From Candidatus Aenigmatarchaeota archaeon (lineage in GTDB: Archaea > Aenigmatarchaeota > Aenigmatarchaeia > GW2011-AR5 > JAHLMP01), in assembly GCA_018920315.1 (NCBI GenBank), contig JAHLMP010000002.1, forward strand, positions 1-48,074: a stretch of DNA of 48,074 nt, written 5' to 3'. The position numbers and the translations under genes were made by a program. Of this stretch, positions 8,236 to 17,719 are shown in pieces. The notes beneath the pieces were generated by a model. The model saw nothing but the letters and a program-made list of their open reading frames with translations. It searched no databases and was not told the DNA's origin. The first letter of the stretch is position 1; every line of letters begins with the position of its first letter.

Positions 8236-10638
8236 TTACCACATTTCTTTTATTTTTAAGGTAGGGTCTCCGAAAAGATGATTGATATGGTAGTGATATT
8301 CCCTTGACACCCATCGGCACTTATACTTATTATAATATTCATTTTTCCCTTCTAAATATATATCTCCAATCCTTTTTCCAATTTCAAACCTTTTTGCTAC
8401 AAGAGCATAAAATGTACCTATACATTCGTCTCCTCCTGGTGCTGGACAAGTAGAATCCATTCCACCATAATTTAAATTTGTACTACCAATAAAAATTGCG
8501 CCGCCATTCTTTAAAAACGTCATCATAATGGAATCAGAGACGGTCTCTTTAAATCTAATATGAGCACCACCGCATGCCATAGACATCCAAAAAGAGTTGG
8601 AAACGTCTATATTTCTTATAGTAGCAGTTGTTTCCTGTAAACAACCACCTCTTAGATAATCCTCTTTTACAGGTCCGGGACCATGAGCAAGAACCATAAC
8701 AAAATCCTTTCCAGAAATAGGACTTATTTGAATACATCCACAGCAACTACCACAAGGTTGGCATGAAGAGCTCCAAATATATTGGCAGAAACACTTTCCG
8801 CTGTTCCAATTTCTATTATCATAACCACCACAACCCATTATTGGAGCGATATAAGTTTTTAATGATATACCCCCGCTTTTATGTAAATTTATTGAAGTTT
8901 CTAAAGTTTTTAGCATTACCTCCATATCTCCTTTGTTTGGGTCAGGAATCCTTCCTATTGGAATATCTATTATATATTTCCCATCTTTGTTGATGTCTCC
9001 ATAAGGAGCATCAGAACCTCCTGCGATCCCAAAGATCTCATCTATTGTCGTGCTTAATAAAGCTTGTGGAAACCTCTCATAACCTCCAAGGATTATTAAA
9101 TACTTTGCTTCTAATTTCGGAATTAGTTGATCTAAAACTCCATCTATATCATTCCAATCGTTTGGCTTAGTGACCTTTGTTCCAATAATATCTTTTGTTT
9201 GGTCTTCATCAAGATATAAGAATATTCCACCAAGGCTATCATATTTATTTAAAGTTTGTATGAATTCTTTTATCTTATCTTCAAGCTGTTTAATTTGATC
9301 ATCACTATAAACCTTTTTCATATTAGCTTTTAAAGCGACAATCAAAACATCGGTTCTATTACTGCAAGCAGTACCATTCCAAAAATAGTTAGCTGGACAA
9401 CAATGACCACTTGTACATAAAAGCGTGGCGTTGCATTGAGAATCACAACCACATTCTTCCCCTTCGCTCAAATTCTTCTTAGCAGAGCAACCATAATCAT
9501 CGCGATCACTTGCTTTTGGGCAGCAAACCTTTCCAAAGTCCTCGCAAGTGTTACCAGAAGGGCAATCATTGCTACAAGATTCGCAATCCTCATCTTTTCC
9601 ACAAATTCCATTGCCACAACACTCTTCTAACGTATTCCAATCTATAAAACCATAAGGGCAATCTGGATCTTTATCGCTAGCGCTACAAGCCATAGCGCAA
9701 AATCCATTGCAAGTTTTATCGCAAGTATAGCAATCGTTATCTTTCAAGCCTGAAGGATTAGAAGAGCTTACAACACCATCACAATCCGGATCGCAAATAA
9801 AATTATCTTTTGCGCAATCCGGATCGCAAATACCATCACTAACACCATTAGAGTCAGGATCGCAGACATCATCTAAACCATAAGATGATGCTAGCGTAGG
9901 ATTATTAATCTTTAAAAGAGCGCAATCAGGGTCATAAGCTTTCTCAGGATTTTTAAAGTTATTATAACAATCTAAATCGCAAATCCCATCTAGATCATCA
10001 GAATCTATCTTTCCATTCTTATTCTTATCAACGCAATCTATATCGCAAACAACATCCTCTTTCTTTCCATCTCTGTAGCATAATGGATCGCAAACACCTC
10101 TCTTATAAGAGCAAGCTAGATCGCAAACATCATCAAAGGGATCGCAACCCTTTTCTTTAACTTTTATTATAATATCTTCTTCTGGATAACCTTTTGCAGA
10201 AATTTCTATCTTATCATCTATCTTTATAGGATACTCTCCGGGGTTTCCTTTTACTATTATACCACCAACGCCCATTGGCTCTTCTTTTCCAAAGAATACG
10301 AGCTCTTCCTTAGAGATTCCTATCTCCTTAGGAAGTTTTTTTATATCATCCTTAGAGAGCGAGAATGTTAATTTTACAGTTGCACTCACATTTTTACAAC
10401 TACCTTTTTTAATAGCAACTAAAAGAGTTTTGAATTCCTCATAAGATACCTTTTTGTCTTGATATGCTTCGCAAATATTATATGGAGAGCGAAATATTAG
10501 AGAGTAAATGCTTTCTGTAAAATCTCTTATAAAAGAAGGAAGATTTTTCGAAACCCCTGACATTGTAACTAATAATGATAAACTAACTACTATAAATACC
10601 AAAGTTATTGCAATCAAGAATATTGTTTTTGCTTCCAT
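8236..10638 (-). CDS. Membrane-anchored gingipain-like (peptidase family C25-like) cysteine protease with Cys/Asp-rich repeats
   Basis: N-terminal TM, then repeated (I/V)CDxDC units, then a domain with MVLAHGPGPV (candidate His), FWMSMACGGAHI (candidate Cys), GGAIFIGSTN and C-terminal HLFGDPTLKIKEMW, as in C25-like proteases. Confidence 0.7.
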   Translation of the reverse strand: MEAKTIFLIAITLVFIVVSLSLLVTMSGVSKNLPSFIRDFTESIYSLIFRSPYNICEAYQDKKVSYEEFKTLLVAIKKGSCKNVSATVKLTFSLSKDDIKKLPKEIGISKEELVFFGKEEPMGVGGIIVKGNPGEYPIKIDDKIEISAKGYPEEDIIIKVKEKGCDPFDDVCDLACSYKRGVCDPLCYRDGKKEDVVCDIDCVDKNKNGKIDSDDLDGICDLDCYNNFKNPEKAYDPDCALLKINNPTLASSYGLDDVCDPDSNGVSDGICDPDCAKDNFICDPDCDGVVSSSNPSGLKDNDCYTCDKTCNGFCAMACSASDKDPDCPYGFIDWNTLEECCGNGICGKDEDCESCSNDCPSGNTCEDFGKVCCPKASDRDDYGCSAKKNLSEGEECGCDSQCNATLLCTSGHCCPANYFWNGTACSNRTDVLIVALKANMKKVYSDDQIKQLEDKIKEFIQTLNKYDSLGGIFLYLDEDQTKDIIGTKVTKPNDWNDIDGVLDQLIPKLEAKYLIILGGYERFPQALLSTTIDEIFGIAGGSDAPYGDINKDGKYIIDIPIGRIPDPNKGDMEVMLKTLETSINLHKSGGISLKTYIAPIMGCGGYDNRNWNSGKCFCQYIWSSSCQPCGSCCGCIQISPISGKDFVMVLAHGPGPVKEDYLRGGCLQETTATIRNIDVSNSFWMSMACGGAHIRFKETVSDSIMMTFLKNGGAIFIGSTNLNYGGMDSTCPAPGGDECIGTFYALVAKRFEIGKRIGDIYLEGKNEYYNKYKCRWVSREYHYHINHLFGDPTLKIKEMW

Positions 10639-10686
10639 TAAAATTATTTATTTTAATAGCATTAATAAAAAGGTTTTCGTGATGCC

Positions 10687-10986
10687 TTATTTTCTTAACT
10701 CCTGAAATAATTGTGCAAGCTCTTTTGCTTTTTCGAGCGTTTCTTTATTCATTTGTTTTTCGTAATATTTGCTCTCTACAAAAATAGGGCATTTTTTGCA
10801 TTGCTCAGGAAGTTCATCTGGATTAGCTATAGCCTCTGGGCAATCGCTAAATGTTCCTATACAATTTGGATACTCTTTCCTTATCTTTTCCTTAAATATA
10901 TCGCTCATCTTATACTTTAGCATCGCTCTTCTTGCTCTATAGCTAGCTGCTCTATGCGCTATAGATTTACCTCCCATAAAGATCAT
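10687..10986 (-). CDS. Small Cys-containing archaeal protein of unknown function
   Basis: ORF with CIGTFSDCPEA...CKKCPIF four-Cys pattern. Confidence 0.5.
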   Translation of the reverse strand: MIFMGGKSIAHRAASYRARRAMLKYKMSDIFKEKIRKEYPNCIGTFSDCPEAIANPDELPEQCKKCPIFVESKYYEKQMNKETLEKAKELAQLFQELRK

Positions 10987-11064
10987 TTCTCAAATATCTA
11001 AATCTATAAAGATCATAAAATTAATAAAAACTTTCTAAAATAAAGTTGTTTTAAGTGATTGTAA

Positions 11065-11370
11065 ATGAAAGGAAGTGAAATAATTAAATCTTGTTGCGCT
11101 TATTGCAATCATATGAATGAAAACTTGCTCTACGAGCCCCTTGAAGAGAATTGTATATATTATTGTAAAAGTTGTGGAAGGCCAAACTTTATTACGTTCG
11201 AAGGAAGAAGTAAAAGGTTAGAGGATGTCACAAAAGAAGATGTTCTAGACGATATTTTATTAGAGCCTATTTTTGATATGAACAGAGAAGAGATCGAAAG
11301 GCATTATAATGCCATTATGAAAAGAGTAGAGAGGTGCAAGCACTCTAATAAAGTAAGCACTCTAATATAA
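11065..11370 (+). CDS. Small zinc-ribbon-like protein
   Basis: CCAYC...CKSCG Cys pairs; preceded by AAGTGATTGTAA. Confidence 0.5.
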   Translation: MKGSEIIKSCCAYCNHMNENLLYEPLEENCIYYCKSCGRPNFITFEGRSKRLEDVTKEDVLDDILLEPIFDMNREEIERHYNAIMKRVERCKHSNKVSTLI

Positions 11371-11502
11371 TCCCGAAAGATTAAAATATTAGGGCAATGT
11401 TTCATATCGGTAGAAAAGCAAATTATCAATAAAATAGATTAATAGAAAAAATTTTGTATTAAATCAAAAAATATAAAATAAATCAAAACTACTCTTATCA
11501 GC

Positions 11503-12159
11503 TCAAATAATTTTTTCAGAATCTTGAATGGGGATTATTCTTTTTTGCGTTACTATATAGTCAACTTTAGTATCATGCTCATCTCTAGGCACCATTTCTA
11601 CAACCTGAAGCTCATGGATAGTTGTAGCGATAGTTATCTTTCCAAACATTTCAAGAAATGTTTTTATTTCTCTATCTCCATATCCCCCTCCTTTTCCAAG
11701 CCTATAGCCAAATTTATCTACTGCAACGGAGCCAATGATTATTAAATCTGGTTTTATTAGATTTTTCAATATATTTCCATACTTGAAAGCTCCTTTAATA
11801 GTAGATGCGATCTCTTCCCTTCCTTTTACATCTTCAGGCTTTATAACCAAATAACCTTTTTTAATTTTAGGTGTAGCTACTATTAGCATTTTTCCATCTT
11901 TAAGTGCAAGTTCTCTAACCTTTTTTTGGGCATAATCTGGAGAGGAGAAAATAACTTTTGCATTTTTCCATTCTGGTAAATTTCTCAAAAGCTCTGCAGC
12001 CTTTTCACTTCCTTCGAAGTTTGGTATTCTTCCTTTTATAGGAAAAGGAAATCTAGCAACGCATTCTTTTTCTAATAGTTTCCAGATTCTTTCTCTAAGC
12101 TTCTTTTTTTCATATTCTATTTTCATAGATATATTTTGTTTATAAATTTTATTTCTCAC
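11503..12159 (-). CDS. 5-formyltetrahydrofolate cyclo-ligase family protein
   Basis: Contains GYRLGKGGGYGDREI and a C-terminal P.DEHD.KVDYIVT family pattern. Start likely at internal MKIEYEKKK. Confidence 0.75.
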   Translation of the reverse strand: MRNKIYKQNISMKIEYEKKKLRERIWKLLEKECVARFPFPIKGRIPNFEGSEKAAELLRNLPEWKNAKVIFSSPDYAQKKVRELALKDGKMLIVATPKIKKGYLVIKPEDVKGREEIASTIKGAFKYGNILKNLIKPDLIIIGSVAVDKFGYRLGKGGGYGDREIKTFLEMFGKITIATTIHELQVVEMVPRDEHDTKVDYIVTQKRIIPIQDSEKII

Positions 12160-12229
12160 AGATTATGCACATAGCGCTTCTTATACTTCTTTCAAATCAT
12201 TTTAAATTAATGATAACTAAAATAAAATT

Positions 12230-12718
12230 ATGGTGAGAATAAATATTAGAGAGATTTTGGTTTTGATATTTATTTCTATTTTTGTAGCTATTGCATTACC
12301 TATAATAAGAATTTTTTTCTCTACTAATTTTTTGGGTTGGTATATTATATTTATTATTCCATTCTTATTTGGAGTCTGCTCGGCATACATTATGCACAAA
12401 GGAGAGAAAAATAATTTTATTAAGAAAAGTATGACTCAAGGACTTATAATATCTGTTTTCATATTCATATTTACTTTCTATTTTTCAGAAACATTTTTTA
12501 GCTATGCAAGAAGCTTTTTAGATTATATGAATATAGACAGCAAGCTAGCCGATCTTTGCTTAGTATCTTCTGAACCAAGATGCAAATTATTAGAGATGTT
12601 ATTACTTTCTTCAAAAATAGAAAGTAATAAGCTACATCTTTCTATGTTATCTTTGCTGGGATATTTTTCAGGAATTTTGATATATTCTATCGTTATTCAA
12701 AGATTTATATATAAGTAG
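12230..12718 (+). CDS. Hypothetical polytopic membrane protein
   Basis: 162-aa ORF with several hydrophobic segments. Confidence 0.5.
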   Translation: MVRINIREILVLIFISIFVAIALPIIRIFFSTNFLGWYIIFIIPFLFGVCSAYIMHKGEKNNFIKKSMTQGLIISVFIFIFTFYFSETFFSYARSFLDYMNIDSKLADLCLVSSEPRCKLLEMLLLSSKIESNKLHLSMLSLLGYFSGILIYSIVIQRFIYK

Positions 12719-12929
12719 AAGCATTTTCGAATAGATTTTAAGAAGAATAAGAATATTTATAAAAAATCATTTAGCATTCAAAAAATTCTGTAGTAATCAA
12801 AAATATCGATTTATAATGAATTTTACAGTTTTTCATCCAATTTCTGATTTAAAATGAGACCCATTTCTTATAACTCCAATATTTAAAGCTAAAAATGATT
12901 CTTAGAAAAGATGATTTTTATAATCCACA

Positions 12930-13055
12930 AGCCCCGGGAGGGATTCGAACCCTCAACCTTCTGCTCTCTTGCTTGTGTTTATATTTTTAATCTCAAGTTC
13001 TAGTTGTAAACTTCATAGCTACGAGGCAGACGCTCTGCCTTTGAGCTACCGAGGC
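12930..13055 (-). tRNA. tRNA-Thr(CGU) with a 54-nt intron at position 37/38
   Basis: Reverse complement: GCCTCGG TA GCTC...GAGC G TCTGC CTCGTA [intron] A GCAGA AGGTT GAGGG TTCGAAT CCCTC CCGGGGC, discriminator T. Acceptor, D, anticodon and T stems all pair; no encoded CCA. Confidence 0.9.
12966..13019 (-). other. tRNA-Thr intron (54 nt)
   Basis: Sits between A37 and A38. Central helix CUCG/CAAG has one mismatch (relaxed BHB). Intron has an internal AAGTT...AACTT hairpin. Confidence 0.75.
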
Positions 13056-13286
13056 TTTGTAAGTTTTAATTTCATAAATCTAATTAAATACGAATTTCAA
13101 AATTCGACGATAGCATATATGATTACAAAAGCTTTATATATTCTTTATTTCTAATAAACAAAATAATTTATCTATAAATCAATTTATCATTTAAATTGAT
13201 CTTTAAATTTGAAAATCAAGAAAACCATTGATTTTGGAAACAAAAGATTGAATAAAACAAAAAAATAAATCTATCGAAGTGATGAA

Positions 13287-14984
13287 ATGAACATTACAAT
13301 TTTGATAGGAGGAGAAGCTGGCTTAGGAAGCGCGAGAACATCTTCAATGATAGGCAAGGCTTTTACTATTATGGGATATTATGTTTTTAATTACAGGGAC
13401 TATCCTTCTTTGATTAGAGGCGGACACAATTTTAACGTTTTACACATATCTTCTGAGCTAATAGCCTCGCATGAAAATAACTATGATATTATCTTAGCTC
13501 TCGACAAAAAAACAATTGAAAAACATGAGAAAAATCTAAAGAAGGATGGAATAATAATAGTAGAAAAGAGCTTGTTGAATGATAATATAAAGACTGAAAA
13601 AGAAAGGATTATAGCTTTAGATTCTTCTCCGATAATTGCAAAGTACTCTTTTCCTTCAATAATGATAAACAATATTCTTGCAGGATCTCTTTTCAAAATT
13701 ATGGAAATTGATTTAGAGGCTCTTTTACTTGCTGCAGATAAAGAATTCAAGGATAAGGCAGAAAAGATAAAATTGGCAATAAGAGAAGGATATAAGTTAG
13801 CGGAAAATATAGAAGAGAAGAAGCTTGCCAAAATTAATAAAAAGATAGAAGCTAAGAAAAGTAATCCAAAGATTTTTATCTCTGGCAACGAGGCAATAGG
13901 CTTAGGAGCTATAGCAAGCAACTTAGATATTTACTTCGCTTATCCTATGACGCCAGCAACTCCATTAATGAATTTTTTAGCAGCAAGACAGAAGCAGCAT
14001 GGATTTTTAGTGCTTCAGTTAGAAGATGAGATCGCTTGCATAAATGCTGCTATAGCTGCAAGTTACGCAGGAGCAATAACCATGACAGGAACATCAGGCG
14101 GAGGCTTTGCATTGATGACAGAAGCAATAAGCTTGCAAGGTATGAATGAAATTCCTTTAGTTGTATATCTTGCTCAAAGGACAGGACCAAGCACAGGAGT
14201 TCCAACTTATACTGAGCAAGCAGATTTAGAATTTGCATTAAAGGCTGGGCATGGAGAATTTCCTAAAGTTGTTATTGCTCCAGGAGATGCAAAAGAAGCG
14301 TTTCAAAGAACTATAGAAGCTTTTTATCTTTCTCAAAAGTACAGAGTAGTTTCTATAATTCTTGGTGATAAGCATCTTGGAGAGAGCACTTACTCATTTG
14401 ATACATTAGAATTTGATGAAAGTTTAATACCTAAAAAAATAAAGATTAACGATAAGAAGAAAGATTATAAGAGTTATTTGATTACAGATAGCGGAATTTC
14501 TCCCAGAGAATTGCCAGGAAGCAATTTTGTAGTTAGAGCAAGTAGTTATGAGCATGATGAATATGGAATAACTACAGAAGACCCTAAAGAAATTGCAAGA
14601 ATGAAAGAAAAGAGGTTAAGAAAGCTAGATCAAATTAGAGAGGAAATTAAAAAATTTGCTCCTTTCTCAATATATGGCAATGGAAATAATATAATTCTTA
14701 GTTGGGGCTCTACAAAAGGTGCCATTATTGATGCTTTGAGACATCTGGATGATTATAAGTTCATACAAATATCATATTTATCTCCATTTCCAATAGACGT
14801 GAAGAAAGAGATAAAGGAAGCGAAATCGTTAATTGTAATAGAAAATAATGCAACTAGCTGCTTATCTCGTGTTATCGCTGAGAATACTGGTATAATTGTA
14901 GATAATAAAATATTGAAGTATGATGGAAGACCATTTACTCCAAGAAAAATAATAGATGAATTAAAGAAGTTAAAAATAGCTTGA
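13287..14984 (+). CDS. 2-oxoacid:ferredoxin oxidoreductase, fused gamma-alpha subunit
   Basis: N-terminal gamma domain (GGEAGLGSARTSSMIGKAF...YPSLIRGGHN) followed by alpha domain (ISGNEAIGLGAIASNLDIYFAYPMTPATPLM..., GTSGGGFALMTEAISLQGM.EIPLVVYLAQRTGPSTGVPT). Confidence 0.9.
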   Translation: MNITILIGGEAGLGSARTSSMIGKAFTIMGYYVFNYRDYPSLIRGGHNFNVLHISSELIASHENNYDIILALDKKTIEKHEKNLKKDGIIIVEKSLLNDNIKTEKERIIALDSSPIIAKYSFPSIMINNILAGSLFKIMEIDLEALLLAADKEFKDKAEKIKLAIREGYKLAENIEEKKLAKINKKIEAKKSNPKIFISGNEAIGLGAIASNLDIYFAYPMTPATPLMNFLAARQKQHGFLVLQLEDEIACINAAIAASYAGAITMTGTSGGGFALMTEAISLQGMNEIPLVVYLAQRTGPSTGVPTYTEQADLEFALKAGHGEFPKVVIAPGDAKEAFQRTIEAFYLSQKYRVVSIILGDKHLGESTYSFDTLEFDESLIPKKIKINDKKKDYKSYLITDSGISPRELPGSNFVVRASSYEHDEYGITTEDPKEIARMKEKRLRKLDQIREEIKKFAPFSIYGNGNNIILSWGSTKGAIIDALRHLDDYKFIQISYLSPFPIDVKKEIKEAKSLIVIENNATSCLSRVIAENTGIIVDNKILKYDGRPFTPRKIIDELKKLKIA

Positions 14985-14990
14985 TGAAAT

Positions 14991-15947
14991 ATGAAAGAAA
15001 AAGATTTATCTACAAAAGAAAGAAAAAAGGAAAAAATTAGAAGTAATTTGGAAAATAGCACCGAGGAAATAAATGATAATTGGAAAGATGTTAATGAAAC
15101 TTATGCAGAGAAGACATGGTGTTCAGGTTGTTCTAACTTTGCTATATTGGCAGCAACAAAGAAAGCTTTAACCGAGCTTGCTAAAGAAGGAAATATAAAG
15201 CTAAAAAACATTGTAGTAGTTGTAGGCATTGGGTGCCATGCAAAAATTTACGATTATCTTGAATTGAGCAGCTATTATGCTTTGCATGGTAGAGTTTTAC
15301 CTTCATTGCTTGGAATTAAGCTTGGAAATCCTGAGCTTATTCCTATTGGCTTTGCAGGAGATGGAGACACTTATGCAGAGGGGATGAATCATTTTATTCA
15401 TTCATGCAAGAGAAATGTAAACATAAAATTATTTGTTCATAACAATAAGGTTTTTGCTTTAACTACAGGACAAGTTACGCCTACGAGCGAAAAAGGTTTT
15501 ATTGGATCTACAACTCCTTTTGGAAATTATGAGAAACCATTAAATCCAATTTTAATAGCTCTTGTTAGCGGCGCAACCTTTGTTGCAAGAGCTTATGCTT
15601 TAGATGTAGAACATTTGGCTAAGATTATGAAGGAAGCTATTTTACATAAAGGTTTTGCGTTTATAGATATTTTGCAACCTTGCATAACTTATCATAATAC
15701 TATTAGCTACTTTTCTCAGAGAATATACAAGCTCGAAGATGTTGCTCATAATCAAAAAAGCTTTGAAGATGCTATGAAAAAAGCATTAGAATGGGATTAT
15801 TCCTTATCTCAAGATGCAAAGATTCCTATTGGAATTTTCTATAAAGTTGAGAAAGAAACATTTGAAGATACTTTACCTTGGAGTAAAGAGCCTTTTTGGA
15901 AGATTGAAAGAAAATTCAAAAAGGAAATTATAGAAGAGTTTAGATGA
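14991..15947 (+). CDS. 2-oxoacid:ferredoxin oxidoreductase, beta (TPP-binding) subunit
   Basis: TWCSGCSNF..., GIGCHAKI, FAGDGDTYAEGMNHFIH, NNKVFALTTGQVTPTSEKG. Confidence 0.9.
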   Translation: MKEKDLSTKERKKEKIRSNLENSTEEINDNWKDVNETYAEKTWCSGCSNFAILAATKKALTELAKEGNIKLKNIVVVVGIGCHAKIYDYLELSSYYALHGRVLPSLLGIKLGNPELIPIGFAGDGDTYAEGMNHFIHSCKRNVNIKLFVHNNKVFALTTGQVTPTSEKGFIGSTTPFGNYEKPLNPILIALVSGATFVARAYALDVEHLAKIMKEAILHKGFAFIDILQPCITYHNTISYFSQRIYKLEDVAHNQKSFEDAMKKALEWDYSLSQDAKIPIGIFYKVEKETFEDTLPWSKEPFWKIERKFKKEIIEEFR

Positions 15948-15966
15948 TATAGAAGAGTTTAGATGA
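15929..15966. repeat. Perfect 19-bp tandem duplication spanning the stop codon of the beta subunit gene
   Basis: tatagaagagtttagatga at 15929-15947 and 15948-15966. Confidence 0.95.
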
Positions 15967-15975
15967 ATTTATTAT

Positions 15976-16009
15976 TTTAACTTTATTCCAACTTTAACTT
16001 TATTCCAAC
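15976..16009. repeat. Perfect 17-bp tandem duplication abutting the stop codon of the minus-strand gene at 16010
   Basis: tttaactttattccaac at 15976-15992 and 15993-16009. Confidence 0.95.
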
Positions 16010-16261
16010 TCATATTATTATTTTCTTACAACAATACTCTAAAAAAATCTTTCTGAGCTCTTGATGTTGTTTAATCTTTTCTTTTATAATTTTCTCAACA
16101 AGTTCTTCATATTCATCCTCGCCAATTCCATTATATTCTAAGTTTGTCGGGGTAAGATAACTTTCTGGAAATCCATATCTTCTCTCTAAAATTCTTAGTG
16201 CCAAATTCTCTGCATAAGACAAAATCTCTTCTCTCCTTTGCAAATCTCTTCTATTCATCAC
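16010..16261 (-). CDS. Small hypothetical protein
   Basis: 83-aa ORF with coding-like composition (MNRRDLQRREEILSYAENLALRILERRYGFPESYLTP...). Confidence 0.5.
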   Translation of the reverse strand: MMNRRDLQRREEILSYAENLALRILERRYGFPESYLTPTNLEYNGIGEDEYEELVEKIIKEKIKQHQELRKIFLEYCCKKIII

Positions 16262-16336
16262 ACTTTCCCCATCTTAGTTAGCTTTATGTATATCTGAAAA
16301 ATAAATTTTCTTATGAGAAGCAAATATTAAAAATAT

Positions 16337-17614
16337 CTACAATACCCTGGATTTTAAAGCTACAGGACTTGATCCTGCGTGCCAACTCATTCTTGGACGA
16401 ATTCTAATTTTATATAATCTTTCTGAGTTATCATCTAATATTAATGCAACACCTTTTACTCTTGGTAACTCATCCATATATTTAGTTATGTCAAAAATAA
16501 TGTAGGTTTGCATTATAGATTTTAATGCTTCTATATCATCTTTCGAAGTTAATCTATGAGAGATTATCAAATCGCATTGCGAAAGTGCATCTGGATGAAG
16601 CTTATAAGGCTGCTGAGTAGCAAGCACCAAGGAAATGCCTGGCTGTCTACCTTCTTTTACTATTTTCATTAATGGCTCTGTTGCGGCTGTAGTACCAACA
16701 TTAGGAATAAAGTTATGAGCTTCATCTATCATAAGCCAACACATTGGTATTTTATATTTTTTCTCACCACTAATCTTTTCATACTCTTCTTGCCTTCTTG
16801 CTATTGTTCTTTCATAGATTATCATTCTTGATATCAAAGCTACAAGCAATGCTCTTATTGATTGTGGTGTTAATGAAACATCAATTATAGAAACCTTGCC
16901 AGGAAGTAATAGTTGAGGCATCTTTTGCTCTCCGAATATTCCCCAGTGCTTTGTAGCTTCAAAAAAGTTTTCTAATGCAAGCTTCTCCTTTTCAAATCCT
17001 TCTATCTTTTTAATCTCATTTATTATCTCTTCTATAGTTTTGAAGATTCTCTTACTTAAAACGCGTTGAAGCAAAACTCCTAATATGTCTGTCATCTCTA
17101 TTCCAAAAACGAATAGCCAATCAGAATAACTTAATTGCTCAGGAGAAATAGAAAAAGTACCATCAAAAACTACACCAGCCTCCTTAAAAATCTCTTTCTG
17201 ACCTTCAGGCACATAAACCTTTACATCAAATCCCTTTGGTTCAATATTCCATTCTCTCATATATGGCGAGTACTCTACAGGTTGTTTCATAGTCCAAAAT
17301 ATTCCTTGAGTGTCGATTATCACAGCGCATAAATTTTCTCTAATATCCTCAGGAAGTTTAAGTATCTCTTCAGCAAATATGCCCATGCTATAACTCTTTC
17401 CAGTTCCTCTCTTTCCTGTAAGCGTAATGATATGTGGTCTTAAAACATCTAGTAATACAGGCGTAGTGAGATGAGCATCTTCTCCTGTGCCAACAAGATG
17501 TTTTCCTATATATATAGTTCCTTTTGTTCCGAAAATTTTATAGTCCTCCCAATCCCTTCCTACTACAATCTCTGGAGCTGTATAATCTTCTTTTTTACTT
17601 TCTATAACCTCCAT
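16337..17614 (-). CDS. HerA-like ATPase (DUF87-type)
   Basis: Walker A LTGKRGTGKSYSMG; Walker B CWLMIDEAHNFIP; EGRQPGISLVLATQQP; SHRLTSKDDIEAL. Confidence 0.85.
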   Translation of the reverse strand: MEVIESKKEDYTAPEIVVGRDWEDYKIFGTKGTIYIGKHLVGTGEDAHLTTPVLLDVLRPHIITLTGKRGTGKSYSMGIFAEEILKLPEDIRENLCAVIIDTQGIFWTMKQPVEYSPYMREWNIEPKGFDVKVYVPEGQKEIFKEAGVVFDGTFSISPEQLSYSDWLFVFGIEMTDILGVLLQRVLSKRIFKTIEEIINEIKKIEGFEKEKLALENFFEATKHWGIFGEQKMPQLLLPGKVSIIDVSLTPQSIRALLVALISRMIIYERTIARRQEEYEKISGEKKYKIPMCWLMIDEAHNFIPNVGTTAATEPLMKIVKEGRQPGISLVLATQQPYKLHPDALSQCDLIISHRLTSKDDIEALKSIMQTYIIFDITKYMDELPRVKGVALILDDNSERLYKIRIRPRMSWHAGSSPVALKSRVL

Positions 17615-17719
17615 ATTTTATTAATTTAGCAAGTGAGAATAAAAGCATTAGAGAAAAATCTTTAATCTATGCTTTATTCTAATAAAGCTTAACTACTTTA
17701 CAATATCTTGAAATTTTTT

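Noticed and set aside
12969-13154. 61-aa plus-strand ORF
   Set aside because: Lies across the tRNA-Thr gene and its intron on the opposite strand; no coding character.
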